From Gemmatimonadales bacterium (GTDB lineage: Bacteria; Gemmatimonadota; Gemmatimonadetes; Longimicrobiales; Gaopeijiaceae): 64,000 nucleotides of DNA. The translations under genes and the position numbers were made by a program. Within the stretch, counting starts at the first letter, position 1. Each line of letters begins with the position of its first letter. Below, piece by piece: positions 1 through 8,640 of this stretch. The notes below the pieces were generated by a model that was not told the origin of the DNA, did not search any database, and was given only the letters and a program-made list of their open reading frames with translations. Location: NCBI GenBank assembly GCA_007692605.1, contig REBS01000121.1, positions 1 through 64,000 on the forward strand, read 5' to 3'.

Positions 1-1
1 G

Positions 2-124
2 TTCCTGCTCGAGGCGGTCCTCTTCGTCGCGGCCGCCGGGATCGTGCTCACCGTGTCCAGCGCCGGGCAGGCCCGGGGTCTCCGGCCGATTCGCCGCGCC
101 GTCGCACTTTCGGGGCCGTCATGA
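2..124 (+). CDS. C-terminal end of a membrane protein (partial)
   Basis: An open frame enters from the left edge and ends at a TGA that overlaps the ATG of the next gene by 4 bp. The visible 40 residues contain one hydrophobic segment (FLLEAVLFVAAAGIVLTV) followed by a basic tail. This looks like the last transmembrane helix of a polytopic protein. In a pigment cluster a PucC/LhaA-type major facilitator protein would fit this ending, but that is only a guess. The overlap says it belongs to the same operon as bciB. Confidence 0.5.
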   Translation, partial: FLLEAVLFVAAAGIVLTVSSAGQARGLRPIRRAVALSGPS

Positions 125-1374
125 GTGTCGCACGCGCGCTTCCCGTTCTGGACTCCACGGGCGCACCCACGGCCGTCTGGGCGGCCGAGCCGGGCCCGGC
201 ACACTCCCGCGACCTGTGCACGGACTGCGGGATCTCGCGGTCGTCGGATCCCGGACGCTGTGGCCGGGCCTGCCAATTCATCAACCCGCGGTACGAGGAG
301 CTGGAGCGAACGGCCCACGGGCGATCGCGCGACGCCGACCGCCCCGACGAGCTTCACTTCGGACCCTTCCGTCGGATCCTCCGCGCCCGCCTCTCGGTCC
401 CGCTCGAAGGCTCTCAGTGGACCGGCATCACGACGCGGATCGGGGCCCGGCTCCTCGAGACCAACGCCGTCGATGCGGTGCTGGCGATGGCTTCGGATCC
501 CGACGACCCATGGAAGCCCCGTCCGGTACTCGTCACCGAGCCCGAGGGGATGCGGGCGTGCAGGGGAATGAAGATGGGCTACGCTCCCCTTCTCTCCCTG
601 CTCGAGCCGGCGATCGAGCGTGGGTGGACCCGGCTGGCCGTGATCGGAATCCCCTGCCAGGTGCACGCCTTGCGGGCGCTCGAAGAGGAACTCGGCCTCG
701 AGCGGCTCTACATCATCGGAACCCCCTGCTCCGACAACACCACCACCGAGAACTTCCACACTTTTCTGGATCTCCTCTCCTCGCGTCCCGACGAGATCGA
801 GTATCTGGAGTTTCGCGCGGATTATCGGGTCGAGCTGCGCTTCTCGGACGGAGAGACCCGCGAAATCCCCTTCCTGGATCTTCCGATCTCGGATCTGCCC
901 GACGACTTCTTCCCCCTCACCTGCCGCAGCTGCGTGGACTACGTGAATGTCCTGTCGGATCTGACGGTCGGCTACATGGGCGGCGAGGGGCACCAATGGC
1001 TCCTGGTCCGCAACGACCGCGGCGAAGAGCTGATCGACCTGCTCGGCACCGAGCTCGAGACCACCGCACCGGGGAGCGCCGGGAAACGGGCCGGGCCGGT
1101 TCGGGGATTCCTCGGAAACCTGGAACGAGCCTCGGGAGGCCTCCCCGTACGGAGAACTCCCCGCTGGCTGAAGCCGATCGTGAGCTTCCTGATGCCTCGC
1201 ATCGGTCCCCGCGGACTCGAGTTCGCGCGGGCTCGACTCGAAATGAAAGCACTCGAATCCATCGTGCACCTGCGCCGGGAGAGACCCCGCAGGATGCGCC
1301 GTATGATCCCTCCGCACGTGTGGTCACTCGCCGAACCATACGGCATGGAACCTGAACCCGGGGAAACCCCATGA
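121..1374 (+). CDS. bciB: BciB-type ferredoxin-dependent 8-vinyl reductase (FrhB family)
   Basis: This 417-residue protein belongs to the F420 hydrogenase beta-subunit (FrhB) family, which includes BciB (8-vinyl reductase of divinyl (proto)chlorophyllide) and 7-hydroxymethyl chlorophyll a reductase. The N-terminus has the Cys-rich signature CTDCGISRSSDPGRCGRAC. Further Fe-S or FAD-site cysteines are in IGIPCQVHALRA, GTPCSDNTT and LTCRSCVDYVN. The strongly conserved GPFRRILRARL and GITTRIGARLLE stretches match BciB closely. The reaction reduces the C8 vinyl group with electrons from ferredoxin. The start overlaps the upstream stop and the 3' end overlaps bchP (ATGA), so it is translated within one operon. 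The alternative HCAR activity cannot be excluded by reading alone, but the bchP neighbour favours bacteriochlorophyll synthesis. Confidence 0.88.
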   Translation: MSVARALPVLDSTGAPTAVWAAEPGPAHSRDLCTDCGISRSSDPGRCGRACQFINPRYEELERTAHGRSRDADRPDELHFGPFRRILRARLSVPLEGSQWTGITTRIGARLLETNAVDAVLAMASDPDDPWKPRPVLVTEPEGMRACRGMKMGYAPLLSLLEPAIERGWTRLAVIGIPCQVHALRALEEELGLERLYIIGTPCSDNTTTENFHTFLDLLSSRPDEIEYLEFRADYRVELRFSDGETREIPFLDLPISDLPDDFFPLTCRSCVDYVNVLSDLTVGYMGGEGHQWLLVRNDRGEELIDLLGTELETTAPGSAGKRAGPVRGFLGNLERASGGLPVRRTPRWLKPIVSFLMPRIGPRGLEFARARLEMKALESIVHLRRERPRRMRRMIPPHVWSLAEPYGMEPEPGETP

Positions 1375-2561
1375 GTGACCGTTACGACGCCGTTGTAGTA
1401 GGGGGAGGCCCCTCGGGCGCCACCGCTGCCCACGACCTCGCCACCGAGGGATACAGGGTCCTGCTCCTCGACCGACAGGGGCGTGTGAAGCCCTGCGGGG
1501 GAGCGGTGCCACCGAGACTCCTCCAGGAATTCGACGTTCCCGAGTCGATGCTCGTCAATCGGGTCGATACCGCCCGGATCCTCTCCCCTTCGGGACGGAG
1601 TGTCGACATCCCCGTGGGCGACGGCTTCGTGGGGATGGTGGACCGGGGCCCCTTCGACGAGTGGCTGCGAGTTCGAGCCGCGGAGGCGGGCGCCGAGCGG
1701 GTGGTGGGCAACTTCGAGTCGATCGAGAACGCCGGCACCGGACGGCCCCGGATCCAATTTCGCGAAGGGGGTTCACGCCGCGGCCCGGTGCGCACCGTCG
1801 AGGCCCGGATGGTGATCGGGGCCGACGGCGCGCTCTCTCAGGTCGCCAGGCAGGCGGTCCCGAATTCCAGGAAGGGGCGGTTCGTCTTCGCCTATCACGA
1901 GATCGTTCGCTCTCCGGAGGTCGACTCGCAGAGCTTCGGCGCCAATCGCTGCGATGTCTACTACCGGGGGGACCTGTCCCCCGACTTCTATGCCTGGGTC
2001 TTCCCCCACGGAGACACCACCTCGATCGGGACCGGGACCGAGCAGAAGGGCTTCGACATGCGGGGCGCGATCGACTCCCTGCGGCAGTCCACAGGGCTCG
2101 ACGGCCTCGAGACCCTGAAGAAGGAGGGGGCACCGATCCCCCTCAAGGCCCTCCCCCGCTGGGAAAATGGCCGGGACGTGATCCTCGCCGGCGATGCCGC
2201 CGGGGTCGTGGCGCCCTCATCGGGGGAGGGGATCTTCTACGCGATGACCGGTGGACGCCTCGCCGCCCGATCGGTGCACGAGGCGCTCGAGACCGGTGAC
2301 GTTCGTGCCCTGAAGCGAGCCCGGCGTCGCTTCCTGCGGACGCACGGAATGGTCTTCACGGTGCTCGGGGTGATGCAGTGGTTCTGGTACACGACGGACA
2401 ACCGCCGAGAACGCTTCGTGCGAATCTGTCAGGATCGCGACGTTCAGGAGCTGACCTTCGACGGGTACATGCACAAGGAGCTCGTCAAGGCGAAGCCGCT
2501 CGCGCACGCACGTATTTTCTTCAAGAACATCGGGCACCTGACGGGACTGGTACCGGCATGA
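1371..2561 (+). CDS. bchP: geranylgeranyl reductase (BchP/ChlP)
   Basis: This 396-residue FAD-dependent reductase of the geranylgeranyl reductase family saturates the geranylgeranyl tail of (bacterio)chlorophyllide or geranylgeranyl diphosphate to phytyl. The N-terminal Rossmann fold is YDAVVVGGGPSGATAA. The CGGAVPP stretch near residue 40 and the second FAD motif VILAGDAAGVVAPSSGEGI near residue 265 are typical of ChlP/BchP. Length is normal for the family. It overlaps bciB upstream and crtE downstream by 4 bp each, which supports coupled translation and a shared role in making the pigment tail. Archaeal-lipid-type GGR paralogues exist, but the pigment context makes BchP the better call. Confidence 0.9.
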   Translation: MSDRYDAVVVGGGPSGATAAHDLATEGYRVLLLDRQGRVKPCGGAVPPRLLQEFDVPESMLVNRVDTARILSPSGRSVDIPVGDGFVGMVDRGPFDEWLRVRAAEAGAERVVGNFESIENAGTGRPRIQFREGGSRRGPVRTVEARMVIGADGALSQVARQAVPNSRKGRFVFAYHEIVRSPEVDSQSFGANRCDVYYRGDLSPDFYAWVFPHGDTTSIGTGTEQKGFDMRGAIDSLRQSTGLDGLETLKKEGAPIPLKALPRWENGRDVILAGDAAGVVAPSSGEGIFYAMTGGRLAARSVHEALETGDVRALKRARRRFLRTHGMVFTVLGVMQWFWYTTDNRRERFVRICQDRDVQELTFDGYMHKELVKAKPLAHARIFFKNIGHLTGLVPA

Positions 2562-3487
2562 CCGGCCTCCCCTTCCCCTCGGTGCCCGACACGAAACGGG
2601 CCGAAATCCTGGAGGGCTTCGTCCGCACCCATCGGGCCCGTTTCGAGGCCGCGCTGGCCGAGGTCCTGCCGATGCCCGAGGGACTTCCCCCCGCGCTGCC
2701 ACGGGCCGCGGCCGCCGCACTCGGCGTGAAGGGCAATCCCGGGAGTCGCTGGCGCCCCCTTCTGACCCTTGCCGCCGCGAGGGCCTGCGGAGGTGACGAC
2801 TCCTCTGCCCTTCCCGTCGCACTCGCGGTCGAGCTGACGCACACGGCGTCGCTGATCCTCGATGACCTGCCCTCGATGGACGACTCTTCCCTCCGGAGGT
2901 CTCGGGCGGCCACGCATCTCGAGGTCGGCACCGGCGGGGCGATCCTGCTCGCCCTCTCGTTGCTGGGCCGCTCGGCCGAGCTCCTGGGGTCGATTCCACG
3001 GTCCGGAGGAGCGCTGGCCGCGGAGTGGGGCGGCGCCTTTGGGATCGCGGGGATGTGCGGGGGGCAGGCGGTCGACCTGACCGGCGCCTTCGCCGCGGGT
3101 GGGTCGCCGCGACGTCTCCACCGGAAAAAGACCACCGGACTCTCCGAGTTCGCCCTCAAGGGCGCCGCGATCGCGGTGGGAGCACCACAGGCAACCGAGT
3201 CCGGACTGGCCCGGTTCGGGCGGGACCTGGGCTGGGCGTATCAGTTGGCCGACGACGCCGACGACTGGGCCGAGGACGGACAGTTCGGCAAGGGACCCGC
3301 CGGTCGGGCGCCGCGTCGGCAGAGCCGTCGGCTTCTGATCCGATCCCTGGGGACACTGCGTTCCACCCCGGGCCTCGACCAGGAGGGCCGGACACTGCTC
3401 GAAGCACTCGCCGAGCGGACCGCCGGCGTCGATCCGGAGAGGCCGGAAGCCGAGCCCGATCACCAACGGTGGGGGATGACGGCATGA
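2558..3487 (+). CDS. crtE: geranylgeranyl diphosphate synthase (stand-alone)
   Basis: This 309-residue trans-isoprenyl diphosphate synthase condenses IPP with allylic diphosphates to give GGPP, the substrate for chlorophyll tail addition and carotenoids. The first Asp-rich motif is DDLPSMDD, with the two-residue insertion typical of bacterial CrtE and IspA. The second is DDADD in the segment QLADDADDWAED. The usual DLRRG after the first motif reads SSLRRS, a small deviation. The ATG overlaps the bchP stop and the TGA overlaps the hemA start. A second synthase domain lies in the fusion gene at 8620-10593, so this copy may serve the phytyl branch. That division of labour is inferred. Confidence 0.85.
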   Translation: MTGLPFPSVPDTKRAEILEGFVRTHRARFEAALAEVLPMPEGLPPALPRAAAAALGVKGNPGSRWRPLLTLAAARACGGDDSSALPVALAVELTHTASLILDDLPSMDDSSLRRSRAATHLEVGTGGAILLALSLLGRSAELLGSIPRSGGALAAEWGGAFGIAGMCGGQAVDLTGAFAAGGSPRRLHRKKTTGLSEFALKGAAIAVGAPQATESGLARFGRDLGWAYQLADDADDWAEDGQFGKGPAGRAPRRQSRRLLIRSLGTLRSTPGLDQEGRTLLEALAERTAGVDPERPEAEPDHQRWGMTA

Positions 3488-4770
3488 CCGATGTTCAGAC
3501 CGAAGGCCTGATGGTGGTCGGAATCGACTTCCGTTCGGCCGAGGTGGCAGTCAGGGAGCGGTGGGCAATCGACGATACCGCCCTCACCCGAATCTTCGGG
3601 CAGGCCCGCGAGGGAAGCCTCGGAGAACTTGTCGTGATCCGGACGTGCAACCGCACGGAACTCGTCCTCTGGGGACCGGATCGATCTCCCGATCGCATCC
3701 TTCGGCTCTGGGCCCACGGGGTCGACGCGCGGGGCACCCGACCCGACGCCCCGGTCGCCGTCCTGCGAGACGGGCTCGCCGCGCGGCATGTGCTGCGCGT
3801 GGCCGCGGGGCTCGAGTCCCAGATCCTGGGAGACATCCACATCCTGGGCCAGGTGCGCCGCTGCTATCGCGACTCCAAGCGGGCGGGAACGGTGGACAGT
3901 CACCTGCACCGACTCTTCGCCTCCGCCCTTCGGACGGGAAAGCGCGTGCGATCCAGCACCCGCCTCATGTCCGGACAGAGCTCGGTCGGCTCCGAGGCCG
4001 CTCGGTACCTGCTGGACCAGATCCCGGCGGGAGCGCCCCGGCGGATCATCGTGGTCGGGGCGGGAAAGGTGGGATCTCACGCGGCCCGCTCCCTCGCGCT
4101 TCGTGAGGATGTCGAGGTCGTCCTGCTGAACCGCACCCCGGAGCGGGCGCGGGCACTGGCCGGCGAATGGAACGGAGAATGGGGTGGGCTCGACACGCTC
4201 TCCCATCATCTTCCCCGGGCCGGTGGACTGATGGTGGCCACCGGAGCCCCGTCGGCATGGGTCGACGAGCCCGTACTGCGCGCCCGTCTCGCCGGTCGCC
4301 CCTTCCCGGTGATCGACCTCTCCCTTCCCCGGAACGTGGACGCGAGGGTCGCCGAACTCGAAGGGATCCGACTCTCGAACCTCGACCAGGTTCACCCCGA
4401 AGCCGCCCGGGTCGAAGAGGCCCGACGGGAGGCGATCCCCCTGGCCGAGGCGATCATCGAAGAGGAGTTCGGGGTCTTCGATCGCTGGCTCGCCGACGCC
4501 GGGGCACGTGAAGCGCTGCGCCCCCTGCGGGAGTATGTCGTCGAAGTCTGCCGCAAGGAAGTCTCATACGTCGCCGGAGAGGAGGAAGCGGCGGAGCGCG
4601 CCGCCCGCCGAATCGCAGCCAAGCTCATGGCCAGGCCGATGAGTGCGCTTCGATCGGCTCCGGGCTCCCTGCCGTCCGAGGAGTCCCCTCGCGACATCCT
4701 GGCCCGGGCCCTGATGCACCTGTTTTCCGAATCCGATTCTTCATCGAATCACCCCCAGAACCCGAGGTAG
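3484..4770 (+). CDS. hemA: glutamyl-tRNA reductase
   Basis: HemA (428 residues) reduces glutamyl-tRNA(Glu) with NADPH to glutamate-1-semialdehyde, the first committed step of C5-pathway tetrapyrrole synthesis. The catalytic cysteine is in VVIRTCNRTELVLWG near residue 55. The family block GQVRRCYRDSKRAG follows, and the NADPH-binding fold starts at RIIVVGAGKVGSHAA near residue 180. The C-terminal helical dimerisation domain is complete. The ATG overlaps the crtE stop by 4 bp and hemF follows 2 bp after the stop. Its place inside a pigment operon rather than with other hem genes suggests precursor supply is co-expressed with bacteriochlorophyll synthesis. Confidence 0.95.
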   Translation: MTDVQTEGLMVVGIDFRSAEVAVRERWAIDDTALTRIFGQAREGSLGELVVIRTCNRTELVLWGPDRSPDRILRLWAHGVDARGTRPDAPVAVLRDGLAARHVLRVAAGLESQILGDIHILGQVRRCYRDSKRAGTVDSHLHRLFASALRTGKRVRSSTRLMSGQSSVGSEAARYLLDQIPAGAPRRIIVVGAGKVGSHAARSLALREDVEVVLLNRTPERARALAGEWNGEWGGLDTLSHHLPRAGGLMVATGAPSAWVDEPVLRARLAGRPFPVIDLSLPRNVDARVAELEGIRLSNLDQVHPEAARVEEARREAIPLAEAIIEEEFGVFDRWLADAGAREALRPLREYVVEVCRKEVSYVAGEEEAAERAARRIAAKLMARPMSALRSAPGSLPSEESPRDILARALMHLFSESDSSSNHPQNPR

Positions 4771-4772
4771 TC

Positions 4773-5888
4773 ATGGCATCCTACAGCCCACTTCCCGAAC
4801 CGCAGGCGATCGCGCACCCCGGTCTGACCCCCGGTGTCTCGGTCCCACTCTCCCCCCGCGGTCGGACCGAATCACGTGTTCCGGAGGCACGCTCCGGTCG
4901 GATCCGTGATTACGTCGAGGCCATACCCATGCGGTCGCGGGTCTCGCGCTGGATGCAGATCTTCCACGACACCACGACCCACTTCTTCGAGGACCGCGAC
5001 GGAGGGGGACGATTCGAAGAGGATGCCTGGATGCGCCCGGGCGGAGGCGGGGGGATTTCGCGGGTCCTGACCGATGGCGTGACCTTCGAGAAGGTTGGAG
5101 TCAACCGATCCGTGGTCGACGGAGAGATCCCGGGTGAAATGGCGGCCCGGCTCGGCTCGGACCGCATCTCGGGGGGCCAGGTCCGGTTCTTCGCAACCGG
5201 AGTGAGCGTGGTCTGTCATCCACGCAGTCCGATGCTCCCGATCGTCCACATGAACGTCCGCTACTTCGAGATCGAGGGGAAGGACGGGACGCCCCTCGAC
5301 TACTGGTTCGGGGGGGGCATGGACCTTACGCCGACGCACCCCTTCCCCGAAGACGCGGTGCACTTCCATCGCGCCCTGCGCGAGACCTGTCTGCGGCATC
5401 ATCCCGACTACTACGACCGCTACAAGGCCTGGTGCGACCGGTACTTCGTGAACAGTCATCGAGACGATGAGATGCGGGGGATCGGTGGGATCTTCTTCGA
5501 CAACCTTCGAGGCGGGCCCGATGGCACGCTCGACGCGGAATCGGCATTCGCCTTTTCACAGGACGTAGGGCTGGCCCTCCGTCCGGCCTACGGGCCCATC
5601 GTGGAGCGACGCCGGAACATGAGCTTCGGAACGCGCGAAAAGGAACTGCAGCTGGTTCGGCGGGGTCGCTATGTGGAGTTCAACCTGGTCCACGATCGGG
5701 GTACGCGCTTCGGGCTCCAGACGAACGCTCGAATCGAAAGCGTCCTGATGAGCCTCCCCCCCATGGCCCGGTGGGGATACAACCTGTCATACGATGCCGG
5801 CACCTTCGAGCATCGGCTGATGGAGATGCTGAAGCCCCGGGACTGGGTCGACGGGGTACCACCCGAGTTCACAAGCCCTGTTCGATGA
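4773..5888 (+). CDS. hemF: oxygen-dependent coproporphyrinogen III oxidase
   Basis: HemF (371 residues) oxidatively decarboxylates coproporphyrinogen III to protoporphyrinogen IX using O2. The family core is clear: GGGGGISRVL, VNRSVVDGEIP, the DYWFGGGMDLTP block, the NSHRDDEMRGIGGIFFDN segment and the C-terminal LSYDAGTFEHRLMEML. The core begins near residue 45, so about 40 Pro/Ser-rich residues form an N-terminal extension. A later start at an internal ATG (residue 53, IPMRSRVSR) would cut into the family core. An O2-requiring step in a pigment operon implies synthesis under oxic or micro-oxic conditions. It is separated from hemA by 2 bp and from ppsA by 7 bp. Confidence 0.93.
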   Translation: MASYSPLPEPQAIAHPGLTPGVSVPLSPRGRTESRVPEARSGRIRDYVEAIPMRSRVSRWMQIFHDTTTHFFEDRDGGGRFEEDAWMRPGGGGGISRVLTDGVTFEKVGVNRSVVDGEIPGEMAARLGSDRISGGQVRFFATGVSVVCHPRSPMLPIVHMNVRYFEIEGKDGTPLDYWFGGGMDLTPTHPFPEDAVHFHRALRETCLRHHPDYYDRYKAWCDRYFVNSHRDDEMRGIGGIFFDNLRGGPDGTLDAESAFAFSQDVGLALRPAYGPIVERRRNMSFGTREKELQLVRRGRYVEFNLVHDRGTRFGLQTNARIESVLMSLPPMARWGYNLSYDAGTFEHRLMEMLKPRDWVDGVPPEFTSPVR

Positions 5889-5895
5889 GCCGGCT

Positions 5896-8640
5896 GTGAG
5901 CGGCTCCGGGAAACACGCAAGAGGGCATCCGGCCGCCCTCGAATCCGAGGGCATCCCGCTCACCCTCCCCCTGGAGTCGGTCGGCAGTGCCGACCGCCAG
6001 AGCGTCGGGGGCAAGGCGGCTTCCCTCGGAGAGATGATCCGGGAGCTCTCGAGCGCCGGAATCCGTGTTCCGGGAGGATTCGCCACCACCGCCGCCGCCT
6101 TCCGACTCTTCCTTTCGCAGCCGGTGCCCCGGGAGCCCGACCCCAGGACCGCGGCGCTCCTCCCGCTCGGCCAGGTGGCCGGACGATGGGACTCGGTCCG
6201 CTCCGCGCTCGAGGACGGGGCAACGCTGGGGGACGCACTCGCTCTCATCCTGTCGGCGGACGAGGCCCTCTCGGAAGAGGGCGCAGAGGTCGCGGCCACG
6301 CTCGCCCGGGCCCTGGTTCACGCCACGCCCCTTCCGGACCGCCTGGACGCCGCGATCCGGACCGGCTACCAGGTCCTCGAAGGACGATACGGAAGAGACA
6401 TGGATGCCGCCGTCCGCTCTTCCGCCACCGTCGAGGACTCCGAGCTCGCCTCCTTTGCGGGTCAGTACGAATCCTTCCTGAACGTCCAGGGGGGTGACGC
6501 CGTGGTCGAGAGCTGGCGCGGATGCATCGCCTCGGCATTCACCGAGCGCGCGATCTCGTATCAGAGGGGGCAGGGGATGGACCCGATGGCGGGGGCCGTC
6601 GCGGTCGTGATCATGAAGATGGTTCGCTCCGACCTGGACACGTCCGGGGTGATGTTCACCCTCGATCCGGACTCCGGCAATCCGAACCTGATCCATGTCA
6701 CCTCTTCGTACGGGCTCGGTGAGCTGGTGGTGCAGGGCACGGTCACGCCGGACACCTTCCTTCTCTGGAAGGAGGGCCTTCGGCGGGGTCACGACGCCCT
6801 CGTCCACCAGGAGCTGGGCGCCAAGGACAGGAAGATGGTCTACTCGACCCAGGGTGGCACGGCCACCGAGTCGGTCGATGTCGAGGCGAGTCGTCGCCGA
6901 GAATGGTCGATCTCTGCCGAGGACGTCCTCGAACTCGGCCGGATGGCCCTCACGATCGAAGACCACTACGGACGCCCGATGGACGTGGAATGGGCAAAAG
7001 ACGGGATCTCGGGCGAACTGTTCATCGTGCAGAGTCGACCCGAGACCGTGCACGCCCCCTCCGAGTCGGGATCGGGATCGGGCCGGATCCTTCGAACCTG
7101 GCGCATGGACCCCGGGCTCACCGCTCGCCTGCAGGAGGAGGGCAAGGTCCTCCTGACCGGCCTCGCCGTCGGAAGCCGGATCGGATCCGGCCGGATCCGG
7201 ATGTACGCGGACTACGACGAAGTGATTCGGCGCAAGCGAGACCTCCGCGAGCGCACGGCGGCGGGGGAGGACCTGAGCGACCTGCCCGTCGAGGATCGGG
7301 TCTTCGACCCTGGCGACGTTCTCGTCACGAGCCTCACCACCCCGGACTGGGAGCCGCTGATGCGAGACGCCTCGCTGATCATCACGGAACGGGGTGGCCG
7401 CACGTCACACGCGGCGATCGTCGCCAGGGAGTTCGGCACGCCTGCAATCGTGGGGGTTCGCAGCGCCATGGAGATCCTCAGGCCCCTGCAGGAGGTGACC
7501 GGAAGCTGCGCAGAGGGCGACACCGGCCTCGTCTTCGAGGGGATCCACCCGTTCGAGGTCGAAGAGATCGAGCTCGAGGACGACAGCCCCCTGGAAACGG
7601 ACATCAAGCTGAATGTGGGCTTCCCGGGGAAGGCCCCGGGAGACGCCATGCTCCCGGCCGACGGCGTGGGTCTCGCCCGCCTCGAGTTCATCCTGACCGC
7701 GCAGGTCGGCATTCACCCCCTCGCGCTCGTCTGGTACGACGCGCTGCGCCTCTTTGCCGCCTCTGGAGAGCTTCCGCCCGAGCTCGAACCCTTCCGGGAC
7801 CAGCTGCGGGCCGAGGACCTCTTCGAACTGGGGACCCTGCTCGGCGCGGTCGAGCGCCGCATCCCGGGATACGACTCCCCCGAGGACTTCTTCGTGGACC
7901 GCGTCCGCTCGGGCATCGCCCTGATCTGCGCCGCCTTCTATCCGCGCCCCGTCCTGGTCCGGCTGTCGGACCTGAAGTCAAACGAATATCGGGACCTGCT
8001 CGGCGGTCGGCTCTTCGAGCCGCACGAAGAGAACCCGATGATCGGGTGGAGGGGAGCCGCGCGCTACGTGGACGCGCGCTTCGCCCCGGCGTTCGACCTC
8101 GAGCTGCGGGCCCTGGAGCACGTGCGCTACACCATGGGCATGGACAACCTTCAGGTGATGGTACCGTTCTGCCGCACGCCCGCAGAGGGCCGTGAGGTCA
8201 TCCGCCTCCTCGAGGCCCGGAAGCTGGACCCCGCGTCGGGCGTCCCCCTCTTCCTGATGGTCGAGATCCCGTCGAACGTGCTCGAAGCCGAGGCCTTCAT
8301 CGACGAGATGTCACTGGCCGGCGGGTCGATCGGCTCCAACGACCTGGTGCAGACCGTCTACGCGCTCTCCAGAGACGACCTCGAGGGATATCAGAGTCCA
8401 CCCGACGCCCGATCCCCCGGAGTCCAGACACTGATCCGCGAAGCCGTTCGGCGATTTCGCGACCGAGGTATCGAGATCGGGATCTGCGGACAGGCTCCGT
8501 CCGATCATCCCGAAGAAATTCCCGCCTTCCTCGTGGAGTGCGGGATCTCGTCGATCTCGGTCACACCCGACACCTTCTTTCGAGTGCACCAGGCGGTACG
8601 CAAGGCGGAGGCGAGCCGGTCAGGCCCGCTTCGAAGGTGA
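5896..8640 (+). CDS. ppsA: phosphoenolpyruvate synthase (pyruvate, water dikinase)
   Basis: This 914-residue protein makes PEP from pyruvate and ATP. Domain order is an N-terminal ATP/pyruvate-binding domain (from about residue 25, with VGGKAASLGEM), a swivelling phosphohistidine domain with GGRTSHAAIVARE near residue 500, and a C-terminal PEP-binding barrel with GSNDLVQTVYALSRDD and the CGQAPSDHPE cysteine motif. The start is GTG, 7 bp after hemF. At about 910 residues it is longer than the roughly 790 of enteric PpsA. The last 21 bp overlap the 3' end of the convergent carotenoid fusion gene. Its place at the end of a pigment operon suggests light-linked PEP supply; this is inference. Confidence 0.88.
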   Translation: MSGSGKHARGHPAALESEGIPLTLPLESVGSADRQSVGGKAASLGEMIRELSSAGIRVPGGFATTAAAFRLFLSQPVPREPDPRTAALLPLGQVAGRWDSVRSALEDGATLGDALALILSADEALSEEGAEVAATLARALVHATPLPDRLDAAIRTGYQVLEGRYGRDMDAAVRSSATVEDSELASFAGQYESFLNVQGGDAVVESWRGCIASAFTERAISYQRGQGMDPMAGAVAVVIMKMVRSDLDTSGVMFTLDPDSGNPNLIHVTSSYGLGELVVQGTVTPDTFLLWKEGLRRGHDALVHQELGAKDRKMVYSTQGGTATESVDVEASRRREWSISAEDVLELGRMALTIEDHYGRPMDVEWAKDGISGELFIVQSRPETVHAPSESGSGSGRILRTWRMDPGLTARLQEEGKVLLTGLAVGSRIGSGRIRMYADYDEVIRRKRDLRERTAAGEDLSDLPVEDRVFDPGDVLVTSLTTPDWEPLMRDASLIITERGGRTSHAAIVAREFGTPAIVGVRSAMEILRPLQEVTGSCAEGDTGLVFEGIHPFEVEEIELEDDSPLETDIKLNVGFPGKAPGDAMLPADGVGLARLEFILTAQVGIHPLALVWYDALRLFAASGELPPELEPFRDQLRAEDLFELGTLLGAVERRIPGYDSPEDFFVDRVRSGIALICAAFYPRPVLVRLSDLKSNEYRDLLGGRLFEPHEENPMIGWRGAARYVDARFAPAFDLELRALEHVRYTMGMDNLQVMVPFCRTPAEGREVIRLLEARKLDPASGVPLFLMVEIPSNVLEAEAFIDEMSLAGGSIGSNDLVQTVYALSRDDLEGYQSPPDARSPGVQTLIREAVRRFRDRGIEIGICGQAPSDHPEEIPAFLVECGISSISVTPDTFFRVHQAVRKAEASRSGPLRR

